A stretch of DNA of 64,000 nt. Source: Desulfobacteraceae bacterium. Lineage in GTDB: Bacteria > Desulfobacterota > Desulfobacteria > Desulfobacterales > Desulfobacteraceae. The notes under the pieces were generated by a model. That model was not told the origin of the DNA, did not search any database, and was given only the letters and a program-made list of their open reading frames with translations. Shown here in pieces: positions 1-8,116 of this stretch (positions within the stretch are counted from its first letter, which is position 1; every line of letters begins with the position of its first letter). The stretch spans positions 1 to 64,000 of the forward strand of contig JADGEQ010000023.1 in the NCBI GenBank assembly GCA_016744295.1. The letters are read 5' to 3'. The position numbers and the translations under genes are program-made.

Positions 1-950
1 CCCACCACCGTGGTGTGGATGGACTGGTACATATTGGGTTTGGGATTGCCGATATAATCTTTTATCTTATAATAGATGGGTTTCCACATGGAGTGGATGG
101 CCCCCATGGCGGCATAACACTGGGGCACCGTATCCAGAATAAGCCTGAAGGCAATAATGTCATAGACCTCCTCAAATTCCAGACTCTGGGAGATCATTTT
201 TTGGTAGATACTGTAATGCTGCTTATACCGACCCTTTATGTCACAGGGCAGCTCCATCTCTTCCATTTTATAATGGAGACTGGTACTGACCTCTTTTATA
301 TAGTCGTCCTTTTCATCCTTGGCCGTGTTCACCAGAACGTCAATACGCTCATACTCATCCCTCAGGGTATAGTAAAAAGCGATTTCCTCCAGTTCGTGCT
401 TGATCCAGAAGATGCCGAGTCGGGCGGCAATGGGGGCATAAATATCCAGGGTTTCCTGGGCAATGCTCGCCTGTTTCTCCGGGCTTCTGTGGTATTTGAG
501 GGTACGCATATTATGGATGCGGTCTGCCAGCTTGATGAGGACCACCCGGATATCATCAGCCATGGCCAGAATCATTTTCCGCAAAGACTCGGCCTGCTGG
601 GCAATCTTGGTGGAGGAGGTCTTGGCCATGGGTAAGCTGGACAGCTTGGTAACCCCTTCAACAATGTGGGCCACCCCGGGCCCGAACATCTTTTCGATAT
701 CCTCTTTGGTGGCCGGGGTATCCTCAATCACATCATGGAGAAGGGCTGCGGCAATGCTTTCCACATCCAGGGTCATGTCTGCCAGGATATCGGCAACTTC
801 CAGGGGATGGGAAAGGTAGGGTTCCCCGGAAAGCCTTACCTGTCCTTCATGAACCCGAGCCGAATAGATATAGGCCTGCTCAATGATGTCCAGGTCTGCC
901 CCCGGGTTATACTCATCAATCTTATCCAATATGTCGGTGATTCGGATCAT
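1..950 (-). CDS. RelA/SpoT-type (p)ppGpp synthetase/hydrolase, N-terminal part (cut by window edge)
   Basis: Bifunctional stringent-response enzyme that makes and degrades (p)ppGpp in the cytoplasm. Only the first ~316 residues are inside the window; the reading frame runs off the left edge without a stop. The protein begins MIRITDILDKIDEY. The HD hydrolase domain is intact, with the HDVIED motif (about residues 73-78) and LADRIHNMRT, so hydrolase activity is likely. The synthetase domain begins near AFRLILDT, and the retained end shows the YQSIHTTV signature. The ATG at 950 is supported by family length and the start of the HD domain. The C-terminal TGS and ACT domains would lie outside, so Rel and SpoT cannot be told apart here. 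proS follows upstream on the same strand, 39 bases away. Confidence 0.93.
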   Translation of the reverse strand, partial: MIRITDILDKIDEYNPGADLDIIEQAYIYSARVHEGQVRLSGEPYLSHPLEVADILADMTLDVESIAAALLHDVIEDTPATKEDIEKMFGPGVAHIVEGVTKLSSLPMAKTSSTKIAQQAESLRKMILAMADDIRVVLIKLADRIHNMRTLKYHRSPEKQASIAQETLDIYAPIAARLGIFWIKHELEEIAFYYTLRDEYERIDVLVNTAKDEKDDYIKEVSTSLHYKMEEMELPCDIKGRYKQHYSIYQKMISQSLEFEEVYDIIAFRLILDTVPQCYAAMGAIHSMWKPIYYKIKDYIGNPKPNMYQSIHTTVV

Positions 951-989
951 CTATGCAGCCGCACCCCAGTATTTTCTTTGTTTATACAC

Positions 990-2495
990 TTAATATGCCT
1001 TGGCAAACAAAACCCGTTTGGAACTTTTTTGACCGCAGCAGATGCAAACGCCTTCCTCCTCCGGGCTGTCAAAGGGGATGCAGCGAATGGTCACGGAAAG
1101 ATCCTTTTTGATTTTTTCCTCACACTCGCCTGATCCGCACCAGTGGGACATGACAAACGCCCCGTTTTCATAGCCCTTTGCCTTTTTATAAAGGGCATAA
1201 AACGCTTCTTTGGAATCAATGGAAAAGGTATGATCCTTGCGGAATTGTAACGCCCTCTGGAACAAGGTATCCTGGATATTGTCCAGAATATCGGTGATGG
1301 TATTGATGAACTCGTCCCTGTCCATGGGTTTTTTCTCGTTGGTGTCCCGTCTTGCCATGAACACTGAGTTGTTGTCAATATCCCTTGGTCCCAGTTCAAT
1401 GCGAAGGGGAATTCCCTTTTTTACCCAGTCCCATCCCCGGGCACCGCCGATATCCCTGGCATCAATTTCCACGTCCACCTTCCGTCCGTGGAAATCTTTA
1501 GATCCTAGGGCCTGCTTCAGAGCGTTGGCACTCTCAATCACCCGGGAATTGTCACCGTCTTTTTTAATGATGGGCAGAATCACCACATGGGCCGGCGCAA
1601 CCCTGGGGGGCATAATCATGCCGTCATCATCGGAATGGACCATGATCATACCGCCGATCATCCGGGTGGAAGTACCCCAGGAGGTGGTCCAGGCATAGGC
1701 TTCCTGACCCTCTTCATTCTGAAATTTTATATCAGATCCCTTGGCAAAATTTTGTCCTAGAAAATGGGAGGTGCCTGCCTGTAGGGCCCGTTTATCCTGC
1801 ATCATGGCTTCAATACAGGTGGTGTCGTCGGCTCCCGGAAAACGTTCAGACTCGGTTTTCTGCCCGCAAATTACGGGCATGGCAAGCTGGTCTTCCACAA
1901 AGCGAGTATAAATATTGAGCATCTGATGGGTTCTTTCAACGGCCTCTTCTTTGGTGGCATGGGCAGTGTGTCCCTCCTGCCACAAAAATTCACTGGTTCT
2001 CAGAAACATCCGGGTCCGCATCTCCCATCTCACCACATTGGCCCATTGGTTGAGCAAAATGGGCAGGTCCCGGTAGGAGCTGGTCCATTTGGACATGGAT
2101 TCGCCGATAATGGTTTCAGATGTGGGGCGGACAATCAGGGGCTCAGTCAATTTACCAGCCGGCACCAATTTGCCGTCTTTTCCCTTTTCCAGCTTGTGGT
2201 GGGTTACCACGGCACATTCCTTTGCAAACCCGTCCACATGCTCGGCCTCTTTTTCAAGATAACTCAATGGAATAAACAGGGGAAAATAGGCATTTCGGAC
2301 ACCGGTTTCCTTGAACATTGCATCCATTTCGTGCATGATATTTTCCCATAGTGCAAACCCCCAGGGTTTGATCACCATACAGCCCCTGACCGGCGAATTT
2401 TCCGCCATGTCAGAGGCCTTTACAACCTCCTGATACCATTGGGAATAATCTTCTTCCCGGGTTGGGGTGATTGCTGTCTTAGTCTTTTTTGCCAT
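990..2495 (-). CDS. proS: Prolyl-tRNA synthetase, archaeal/eukaryotic type
   Basis: Class IIa aminoacyl-tRNA synthetase that charges tRNA-Pro with proline in the cytoplasm. The 501 residues match the short archaeal/eukaryotic-like ProRS form, which lacks the bacterial editing insertion. Class II motif 1 lies around YFPLFIPLSYL, motif 2 is RTSEFLWQEGHTAH, and GTSTRMIGG belongs to motif 3. The C-terminal extension carries a cysteine set (GSGECEEK and CICCGQ) typical of the zinc-binding tail, and the protein ends in Tyr as is usual for this type. The ATG at 2495 has a GGAGGA ribosome site about 5 bases upstream. The first 17 bases overlap the end of ispG, so the two are probably translationally coupled. 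Confidence 0.96.
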   Translation of the reverse strand: MAKKTKTAITPTREEDYSQWYQEVVKASDMAENSPVRGCMVIKPWGFALWENIMHEMDAMFKETGVRNAYFPLFIPLSYLEKEAEHVDGFAKECAVVTHHKLEKGKDGKLVPAGKLTEPLIVRPTSETIIGESMSKWTSSYRDLPILLNQWANVVRWEMRTRMFLRTSEFLWQEGHTAHATKEEAVERTHQMLNIYTRFVEDQLAMPVICGQKTESERFPGADDTTCIEAMMQDKRALQAGTSHFLGQNFAKGSDIKFQNEEGQEAYAWTTSWGTSTRMIGGMIMVHSDDDGMIMPPRVAPAHVVILPIIKKDGDNSRVIESANALKQALGSKDFHGRKVDVEIDARDIGGARGWDWVKKGIPLRIELGPRDIDNNSVFMARRDTNEKKPMDRDEFINTITDILDNIQDTLFQRALQFRKDHTFSIDSKEAFYALYKKAKGYENGAFVMSHWCGSGECEEKIKKDLSVTIRCIPFDSPEEEGVCICCGQKSSKRVLFAKAY

Positions 2496-3573
2496 TCCAT
2501 TCCTCCGAATTTTCTGTCATCTTGTCTATTTCATCGAGCAATTGATCCACCAATTGGTCCTGGTCTACTCGTTTGAATACCTTTCCTTTTTTGAATATTA
2601 TGCCCTTACCGTCGGCACCTGCGATCCCGATATCGGCTTCTTTTGCCTCTCCGGGGCCATTGACCACACACCCCATAATCGCAACTTTAATCTTACTGGA
2701 ACGTTCAAGTAAAGCTTTTTCTGTCTCTTCGGCAATTTTAAATAAATCGATTTTGCATCGGCCACAGGTGGGGCATGAGATCAGCTCCGGTCCCCTGCTT
2801 CTAATGCCAAGGGCACGAAGAATCTCAAAGCCTGTCCGAATTTCTTCCACGGGATCACGGGTCAACGAGACCCGGATCGTGTCCCCAAGCCCTTCGGACA
2901 GGAGCATGCCAATGCCAATGGCGGATTTGGTAATCCCGGCATAGAGCCCACCCGCCTCGGTTACCCCCACATGAAAGGGAACATCGGTAAGGGGAGCCAG
3001 CATGCGATAGGCCTCCACCGTCCGTGTCACGTCCGAGGCCTTGAGGGAGATCTTGATGTCATGGAAACCTAAGTTTTCCAGAATTTTGATATTGGACAGG
3101 GCGCTTTCCACCATGGCCTCGGCAGTGGTGCCCATTCTTTTTTCAATCTCTTTCTCAAGGGAGCCGGCATTAACCCCCACCCGGATAGGAATTCCATGTG
3201 CCCGGGCAGAATCCACCACAGCCTGTATTCTTTTTGTATCCCCGATATTACCGGGATTAATTCTCAGACAGTCGGCTCCGGCTTCTGCCGAAGCCAGGGC
3301 CAGTCTGAAATCGAAATGAATATCTGCGATCAAGGGGATGTGAATTCTATCCTTGATTTGCTGAATGGCCGTGGCGGCTTCCATATCCGGAACCGCCACC
3401 CGTACAATCTCGCACCCGGCCTTTTCAAGGGACAAAATCTGCCCCACCGTGGCATCCACATCCTGTGTATAGGTATTGGTCATGGACTGGACCGACACCT
3501 GGGACTGGGAACCCACCGCAACCTTTCCCACACGAATTTGTCTGGTTTTTCTTCTTTCCTGAACCAGTGACAT
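2479..3573 (-). CDS. ispG: 4-hydroxy-3-methylbut-2-enyl diphosphate synthase (IspG/GcpE)
   Basis: Iron-sulfur enzyme of the MEP isoprenoid pathway that reductively converts MEcPP to HMBPP. It has 364 residues, the usual short bacterial length. The N-terminal TIM-barrel part carries VGKVAVGSQSQVSVQSMTNT. The [4Fe-4S] ligands are visible as CPTCGRC and MGCVVNGPGE in the C-terminal third. It overlaps proS downstream by 17 bases, and the same-strand order suggests one transcript ispG-proS(-rel). The start at 3573 gives the conserved N-terminus MSLVQERRKTRQIRVG. No missing key residues were seen. Confidence 0.97.
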   Translation of the reverse strand: MSLVQERRKTRQIRVGKVAVGSQSQVSVQSMTNTYTQDVDATVGQILSLEKAGCEIVRVAVPDMEAATAIQQIKDRIHIPLIADIHFDFRLALASAEAGADCLRINPGNIGDTKRIQAVVDSARAHGIPIRVGVNAGSLEKEIEKRMGTTAEAMVESALSNIKILENLGFHDIKISLKASDVTRTVEAYRMLAPLTDVPFHVGVTEAGGLYAGITKSAIGIGMLLSEGLGDTIRVSLTRDPVEEIRTGFEILRALGIRSRGPELISCPTCGRCKIDLFKIAEETEKALLERSSKIKVAIMGCVVNGPGEAKEADIGIAGADGKGIIFKKGKVFKRVDQDQLVDQLLDEIDKMTENSEEWNGKKD

Positions 3574-3599
3574 TTCTTTGACTATCCTATCATCTTAGT

Positions 3600-3635
3600 A
3601 AAAATTAAAGGCCGGCAGCAGATAAAACAGCCGGC
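3600..3635 (-). terminator. Putative Rho-independent terminator after the U32 gene
   Basis: GCCGGC occurs at 3611-3616 and 3630-3635 and can pair with itself. Read on the minus strand, the stem is followed by CTTTAATTTTT. It lies between the end of the U32-family gene (3711) and the start of ispG (3573), so it would separate the rRNA-modification group from ispG-proS. The T-tract is interrupted, so confidence is moderate. Confidence 0.45.
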
Positions 3636-3710
3636 AGGCTACTTCATAAATTTCCTGCAAGGATACCATATTGCCGAGGGTTTGTTCAAGACAACACTTT
3701 CCCATTTTTT

Positions 3711-6038
3711 TTAGATCCCTTTTTTATATTGAACATTGGTTGTGGGATACATAATTTGGTTCAGTTTTTCTGTTGAACCAGGATTCCCCTTTAAAAGGGT
3801 TTCAAACCCTTTTATGATTCCAATTTTGTCCGTCTCTATTTTAGTTTCGGTTTTGATATCCCTTAAATCAATGAGAAACCGGGTGAAGACACCTGGTAAA
3901 TCAGTCACAATATCCGTATTCAGAGAATGCTTATTATGGTAGACGCAAGGATAGTTCCCCTTTGTTTTCTTAATCAAAAGCGAAACCTGTTGTAAATTTG
4001 TAATGAAGGTCGATTTCTCACACCTCTCTATACAGTCTTCATCCAGTCCGTTTTTTTGACACCCGATCACCTGATGGAATAAACATTGTCGGGTGGATAG
4101 AAGTAGAATCGGATGAAAAATACGATAGTATAGGTTGAAATTTTCAGGATGAATAATACGGCTTATCTGATTTTTACTAAGTTCATTTGAAATAAATGCA
4201 CCCGAACACTTGAGCCTCTCTTTTAAGCACAACAGGCTGAAGGAATTAACCATGTTGAGGTAGGGCCCTGCTATCCATGGAATCTCTCGTTTATAGGCTT
4301 CATAGGCGATACCTGTATTATTGGTTACAATACATTTCGGGTTTACCTGATCGAGAAACGCAATGGCATCTGTATAATCTTCTCCTATTAAGACAGACGG
4401 GAACCAGGGGGTCAATCGTTTGTTTATCAAAAAAAGATCTATCAGATCAGAAAATTCCCCTTTAGCCTCCTCTTTTATAGCGTTTTTATTAAAACTATCT
4501 TTATTAAAACTGTTCGGAAGCTGAAAAAAAAGTTTAGCAGCAGTTCCCTTGCAAAGGTGCACATCCCTTGGGGAGGAGATTAATACTGCAAGCCCAGGGT
4601 GATCTTTTAATAGGGCTTGCCTTGTTAAAACAGGCATTTCAATTGGAGCGATAATCTTTTTTGACCCGTTTAGGACAAATAAAATTTGTTGTTTGATGAA
4701 AGAAATTTCCTTAAAAGCGATAAAAAGATTCTCTTGAAGGTTTTTCAACTCCAGGTGCTCAATGAAATATTCTGTATCATTTAAGGATTTAAATTTTTTT
4801 AAGAAAAAAGTGTAATTCAGGCTTTTTGTCAAAACTTGTTCATTTTTCAGGGCAAGATTATTTTTGGAAGAGACAACAAAAGAGGTGTCAGGGGTTTTGA
4901 CTATTACGCTTAAAGGGGTGTCACATTTTCCTGAAATACTGATTGTTAAAGAAATTTTATCCAGGGTCAATTGATTTATTTTATCTTTAACCATGGAAAA
5001 AATTTCTGATTTTTCTTCATAATATTTTTTTCTCTCCTGTTCCATTTCTTCTATTCCGGAAAAATTAGAAATATTGGAAAGCTTTTTAATTGAATGATCC
5101 CGGGGGTTGTCGACAAACATGTCTTTATTGATATCTCCCCGCAGATAACCATTTGAAAAATCCCGGTTAAACACCTTATAAAGGTCCTGGTTATCCATAC
5201 TTAATCTCTTGTGATTCTCAAGACGGTCAAGTTGTTTCTTCCAGCAATTTACCACCGTATATACGTAATCAAACTTTTTTATCCGCCCCTCAATCTTTAT
5301 TGAGTCAACCCCTGCATCTGATAATTTTTTTAAATCAAAATAGGCTGAGTTATCCTTAAGATTTAAGGGAAATTGTTTCCCTACCGGGGTTGTCAGATAA
5401 TTGTCCCTGCATGGCTGGCTGCATCTGCCCCGATTCCCGGAGTTGCCGCCATGGAAAGAACTCATATAGCAAATGCCTGAAAAAGAAAGACAATAGGAGC
5501 CGTGGACAAACACTTCGGTTAAGATATTCTGATCATGCCCCTTCAGGGTCAGGTTGCTTATCTCATCAATATTTAACTCCCGTGAAAGATTCACCCGGCT
5601 GGCAGTCAGTTTATTTATAAAATTTATCTGGCCCTCATTGTGGGTATTCATCTGGGTGGAGGCGTGTATATCAAGCCCCTTAAAATAGGTTGATAACAGA
5701 TAGAACAATCCAATATCCTGGACAATTACAGCATCGAGCCTTGTATTTACCAGTTTATTTAATAGGTTTATCAGGGATGGGATTTCGCTTCCCAGCATGA
5801 TGATATTAAGGGTTAGAAAAACCCTGCAATGATGTTTATGTGCAAGATTTATAATTCCCTTTAAAGATTCAAACCCTAGATTGGTTGCCCGGTTTCTCGC
5901 ATTAAATCTATCCAACCCGCAATAAACCGCATCCGCTCCTGCCAGGATAGCCGCTTTTATGGAATCAATATCTCCGCCCGGTGCCAAAATTTCAATTTTT
6001 TTTTTCATGCAAGTCTCTTCATTAAAATCAATCATCAT
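3711..6038 (-). CDS. Long U32-family protein, RlhA (YdcP)-like, possible 23S rRNA hydroxylation factor
   Basis: Member of the peptidase U32 family. In E. coli, RlhA (YdcP) of this family makes 5-hydroxycytidine at C2501 of 23S rRNA and TrhP acts on tRNA, so an RNA-hydroxylation role is more likely than proteolysis. The N-terminal TIM-barrel half begins KKKIEILAPGGDIDSIKAAI, and the U32 signature is EVFVHGSYCLSFSGICYMSS. SQPCRDNY and the C-terminal IGCQKN, EDCIERC cysteines would fit a metal cluster. At 775 residues it is longer than E. coli RlhA (653). An alternative ATG lies 10 codons in (MKKKIEIL). It is AT-richer than its neighbours. It follows a radical SAM gene and rlmN on the same strand. 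Confidence 0.75.
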   Translation of the reverse strand: MMIDFNEETCMKKKIEILAPGGDIDSIKAAILAGADAVYCGLDRFNARNRATNLGFESLKGIINLAHKHHCRVFLTLNIIMLGSEIPSLINLLNKLVNTRLDAVIVQDIGLFYLLSTYFKGLDIHASTQMNTHNEGQINFINKLTASRVNLSRELNIDEISNLTLKGHDQNILTEVFVHGSYCLSFSGICYMSSFHGGNSGNRGRCSQPCRDNYLTTPVGKQFPLNLKDNSAYFDLKKLSDAGVDSIKIEGRIKKFDYVYTVVNCWKKQLDRLENHKRLSMDNQDLYKVFNRDFSNGYLRGDINKDMFVDNPRDHSIKKLSNISNFSGIEEMEQERKKYYEEKSEIFSMVKDKINQLTLDKISLTISISGKCDTPLSVIVKTPDTSFVVSSKNNLALKNEQVLTKSLNYTFFLKKFKSLNDTEYFIEHLELKNLQENLFIAFKEISFIKQQILFVLNGSKKIIAPIEMPVLTRQALLKDHPGLAVLISSPRDVHLCKGTAAKLFFQLPNSFNKDSFNKNAIKEEAKGEFSDLIDLFLINKRLTPWFPSVLIGEDYTDAIAFLDQVNPKCIVTNNTGIAYEAYKREIPWIAGPYLNMVNSFSLLCLKERLKCSGAFISNELSKNQISRIIHPENFNLYYRIFHPILLLSTRQCLFHQVIGCQKNGLDEDCIERCEKSTFITNLQQVSLLIKKTKGNYPCVYHNKHSLNTDIVTDLPGVFTRFLIDLRDIKTETKIETDKIGIIKGFETLLKGNPGSTEKLNQIMYPTTNVQYKKGI

Positions 6039-6052
6039 AATCGATCATCTGG

Positions 6053-6081
6053 CTTGCAGCCTAACGGCACCAGGCTGCAAG
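6053..6081 (-). promoter_or_regulatory. Perfect 10-bp inverted repeat around the radical SAM stop codon
   Basis: CTTGCAGCCT at 6053-6062 and AGGCTGCAAG at 6072-6081 are exact inverted repeats with a 9-base loop. The repeat spans the stop codon of the radical SAM gene (6061-6063) and ends about 14 bases before the U32 gene start at 6038. There is no T-run, so it is more likely an RNA processing, stability or coupling element than a terminator. The role is inference. Confidence 0.5.
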
Positions 6082-6966
6082 CTGTGGTAGGTCAGCTCTC
6101 AGCCTTGCCAGGGTTTCAGGAGAATTGAACAGTTTTCGGCACAATTCACATTTACTATGGGTAATGATTTTACGGGCTTTCATACCTGTAAAAGAAGCTA
6201 TATTGGTTATCCCCATGGTTCTGATGAGACCGTACAAAGGAAGGGTTTCCGTTTTCCTAAACAGCTGTTCCATTGTATTCTCATTCAGGTTTCCAAGATA
6301 AAAAAAGCCTGTTTTTGAAAAATGGCTTCCTGCATCGCAACAGGCATACATATCAAGATCAGGCGTAAGATAGGGGTTCATCTCGCAGCAATTTGCCTGG
6401 TAATCGGTCAGAATTTTTCTAGGCGTGAAAGCAGCGGCTCGGCCTGCATAGATAACAGGTTCGGGGAAAAACTTAAGGTTGTGATCCCGCAAAAACTGCT
6501 CATGGGGATCATCCGCCACGGAAAAATCTGTAACAAATGAGATAAAATAATCTAAGCCTGCGCTTTGACAGCTGTGCGCCGCATTCAGCACATTGTTTTT
6601 GTTTATATTTTTCTGGTGCCACTTTGAGTAGCTCAATCTCAATTGGCAAAGCCCGTTTTCTTTTAATTTTAAAACAAGGGTTTCAGAAGCCTTTGGCGTC
6701 TTGGCCCAGAAACTATTGGTAACAATTCTCGTATAGATGTTGAGTTGCCGGCACAAACTCACCAATTCGGAAATTTCATCCAAATACAGAAAGGGTTCAC
6801 CAGCGGAAAAACTGATTCCCCCGACCCCTGCCCGTCCCATTTCAACAATGATTTGTTTTGCCCTGTTGAAATCCATTTTCCCGGGATCAGAGATCTCATC
6901 CTCGGCAACACAGTGTTCGCACCGGACATTACATCTGGTTGAGTATCCAAACGCTATTTTTCGCAT
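6061..6966 (-). CDS. Radical SAM protein with SPASM-like C-terminus, function unknown
   Basis: The protein begins MRKIAFGYSTRCNVRCEHC. The CxxxCxxC triad that binds the radical SAM [4Fe-4S] cluster is at about residues 12-19, followed by GGISFSAGEPFL, the usual GGE-like motif region. The C-terminal part has NCCEMNPYLTPDLDMYACCDAG, LGNLNENTMEQL and CELCRKLF, resembling a SPASM/twitch auxiliary-cluster region. The ATG at 6966 is preferred over an upstream one at 7014, because the family fold starts here; it overlaps the rlmN end by 13 bases, suggesting coupling. No peptide precursor gene is visible nearby. Its position between rlmN and a U32 gene hints at RNA modification, but a peptide or small-molecule substrate is equally possible. 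Confidence 0.8.
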   Translation of the reverse strand: MRKIAFGYSTRCNVRCEHCVAEDEISDPGKMDFNRAKQIIVEMGRAGVGGISFSAGEPFLYLDEISELVSLCRQLNIYTRIVTNSFWAKTPKASETLVLKLKENGLCQLRLSYSKWHQKNINKNNVLNAAHSCQSAGLDYFISFVTDFSVADDPHEQFLRDHNLKFFPEPVIYAGRAAAFTPRKILTDYQANCCEMNPYLTPDLDMYACCDAGSHFSKTGFFYLGNLNENTMEQLFRKTETLPLYGLIRTMGITNIASFTGMKARKIITHSKCELCRKLFNSPETLARLRADLPQLAAWCR

Positions 6967-8015
6967 ATAATACCCCTGCCTGTCTCCATGGAAACCCTCC
7001 CCAACTGGCCGCATCCGGCGGCAACCGACCTGCCCCGGCTCCAGCGTTTGATTACCATGATCCCCTTTGCAGACAAAAGATCGGCAAAGGCATGCATCTC
7101 CTTGTCACTTGGGCTTTCATAGTCAAGTCCTTTGACAGGATTGTAGGCGATGAGGTTGAGCCGCACGGGCAAGGGATTGATAAAATCGGCCAGCAGATCT
7201 GCATGGACAGGGGAATCATTGAGCCCCTTGATTAAAATATATTCAAATAAAAATATTCCCCGTTTGGACAGGGGAAAATTTATCAGGCTTTTTTTCAGGG
7301 CTGCCAGGGGAAAGCGGTTGTTTATCGGCATGAGCCGGGATCGAGTTGCATCATCCGGGGCATTGATGGAAATGGCAAGACGCAGACCCGGCATGTCAAG
7401 TTTGGCAAGTTGTTCAATGCCCGGGACCAGCCCCACGGTTGAGAGGGTCATATGGCGCAGGGCAATGTCAAATCCCTGCTGCTCGTTCATAACCTGGACA
7501 GCCCCCATAAGATTGGCAAAATTATCCAATGGTTCGCCCATGCCCATGAACACGAGGTTCTTGATATCTTTTCCCAAATTGTGCCGGGCATTGTAGATCT
7601 GTCCGGTAATTTCGGAAATTGTTAGGTTTCGTTTAAATCCCATGCGGCCGGTTTCACAGAACTTACACCCCATTTTACACCCCACCTGGCTGGAAACGCA
7701 GAGGGTATTATGCCGGGTCATGGGAATGACCACGGATTCAATTTCAAGACCGTCCCCCAATCGGGTGATAAACTTGGTCAGCTCCCCCTCATCAAAGCTT
7801 TTCACCACCTCTCCGGGATTTAGGGAGATTTTTCCTTCCAGGGCTTTGGAAAATTTGGGAGAATTCAAAAATTCCGGGCTGGAGAGAAAATTTGTATTCC
7901 CCTGCTTGAAAATATCCCTGAACAGGGCCTGGGCGTGGAACCGGCCCTTCCCAAAATTTTTGGCAAAGGTCTGGCTCAGCTGTTCCAATGTGAATTCTAA
8001 AATATCGATCATCAT
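6954..8015 (-). CDS. rlmN: RlmN/Cfr-family 23S rRNA (adenine-2503) methyltransferase
   Basis: Radical SAM methyltransferase that methylates A2503 of 23S rRNA (and often tRNA A37) in RlmN proteins. Visible features: the cluster motif CKMGCKFCETG (about residues 113-123), FMGMGEPLDN, the SAM-binding HMTLSTVGLVPGI region and RLAISINAPDD. A C-terminal SVAAGCGQLG carries the conserved cysteine that resolves the methyl intermediate. At 353 residues it has normal length. Two adjacent ATG codons (8015 and 8012) could start it. The segment after the cysteines (RMGFKRNLT) is somewhat Cfr-like, but the gene context is housekeeping, so RlmN is preferred. It begins an apparent operon with the radical SAM and U32 genes. 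Confidence 0.88.
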   Translation of the reverse strand: MMIDILEFTLEQLSQTFAKNFGKGRFHAQALFRDIFKQGNTNFLSSPEFLNSPKFSKALEGKISLNPGEVVKSFDEGELTKFITRLGDGLEIESVVIPMTRHNTLCVSSQVGCKMGCKFCETGRMGFKRNLTISEITGQIYNARHNLGKDIKNLVFMGMGEPLDNFANLMGAVQVMNEQQGFDIALRHMTLSTVGLVPGIEQLAKLDMPGLRLAISINAPDDATRSRLMPINNRFPLAALKKSLINFPLSKRGIFLFEYILIKGLNDSPVHADLLADFINPLPVRLNLIAYNPVKGLDYESPSDKEMHAFADLLSAKGIMVIKRWSRGRSVAAGCGQLGRVSMETGRGIICEK

Positions 8016-8052
8016 TTACCTTGTATTGTTATCATTTTTCAGGCTATGAAAT

Positions 8053-8072
8053 ACCAGATATAACCAGATATT
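8053..8072 (+). repeat. Tandem ACCAGATAT direct repeat in the rlmN/cytochrome divergent region
   Basis: ACCAGATAT occurs twice with a 10-base period in the 101-base gap between rlmN (minus) and the multihaem cytochrome gene (plus). A period close to one helical turn suggests a protein-binding site. The same 9-mer recurs in the gaps near 25786 and 34886. No clear -35/-10 pair could be fixed in this gap. Confidence 0.35.
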
Positions 8073-8116
8073 TCCATTGTTTAATTTTCATGGAGAACTT
8101 TCATAAGGAACAGCAG

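Noticed and set aside
3711..6038. Collagenase-like protease activity for the U32 protein
   Set aside because: The length and cysteine pattern resemble RNA-hydroxylation members such as RlhA more than secreted proteases.
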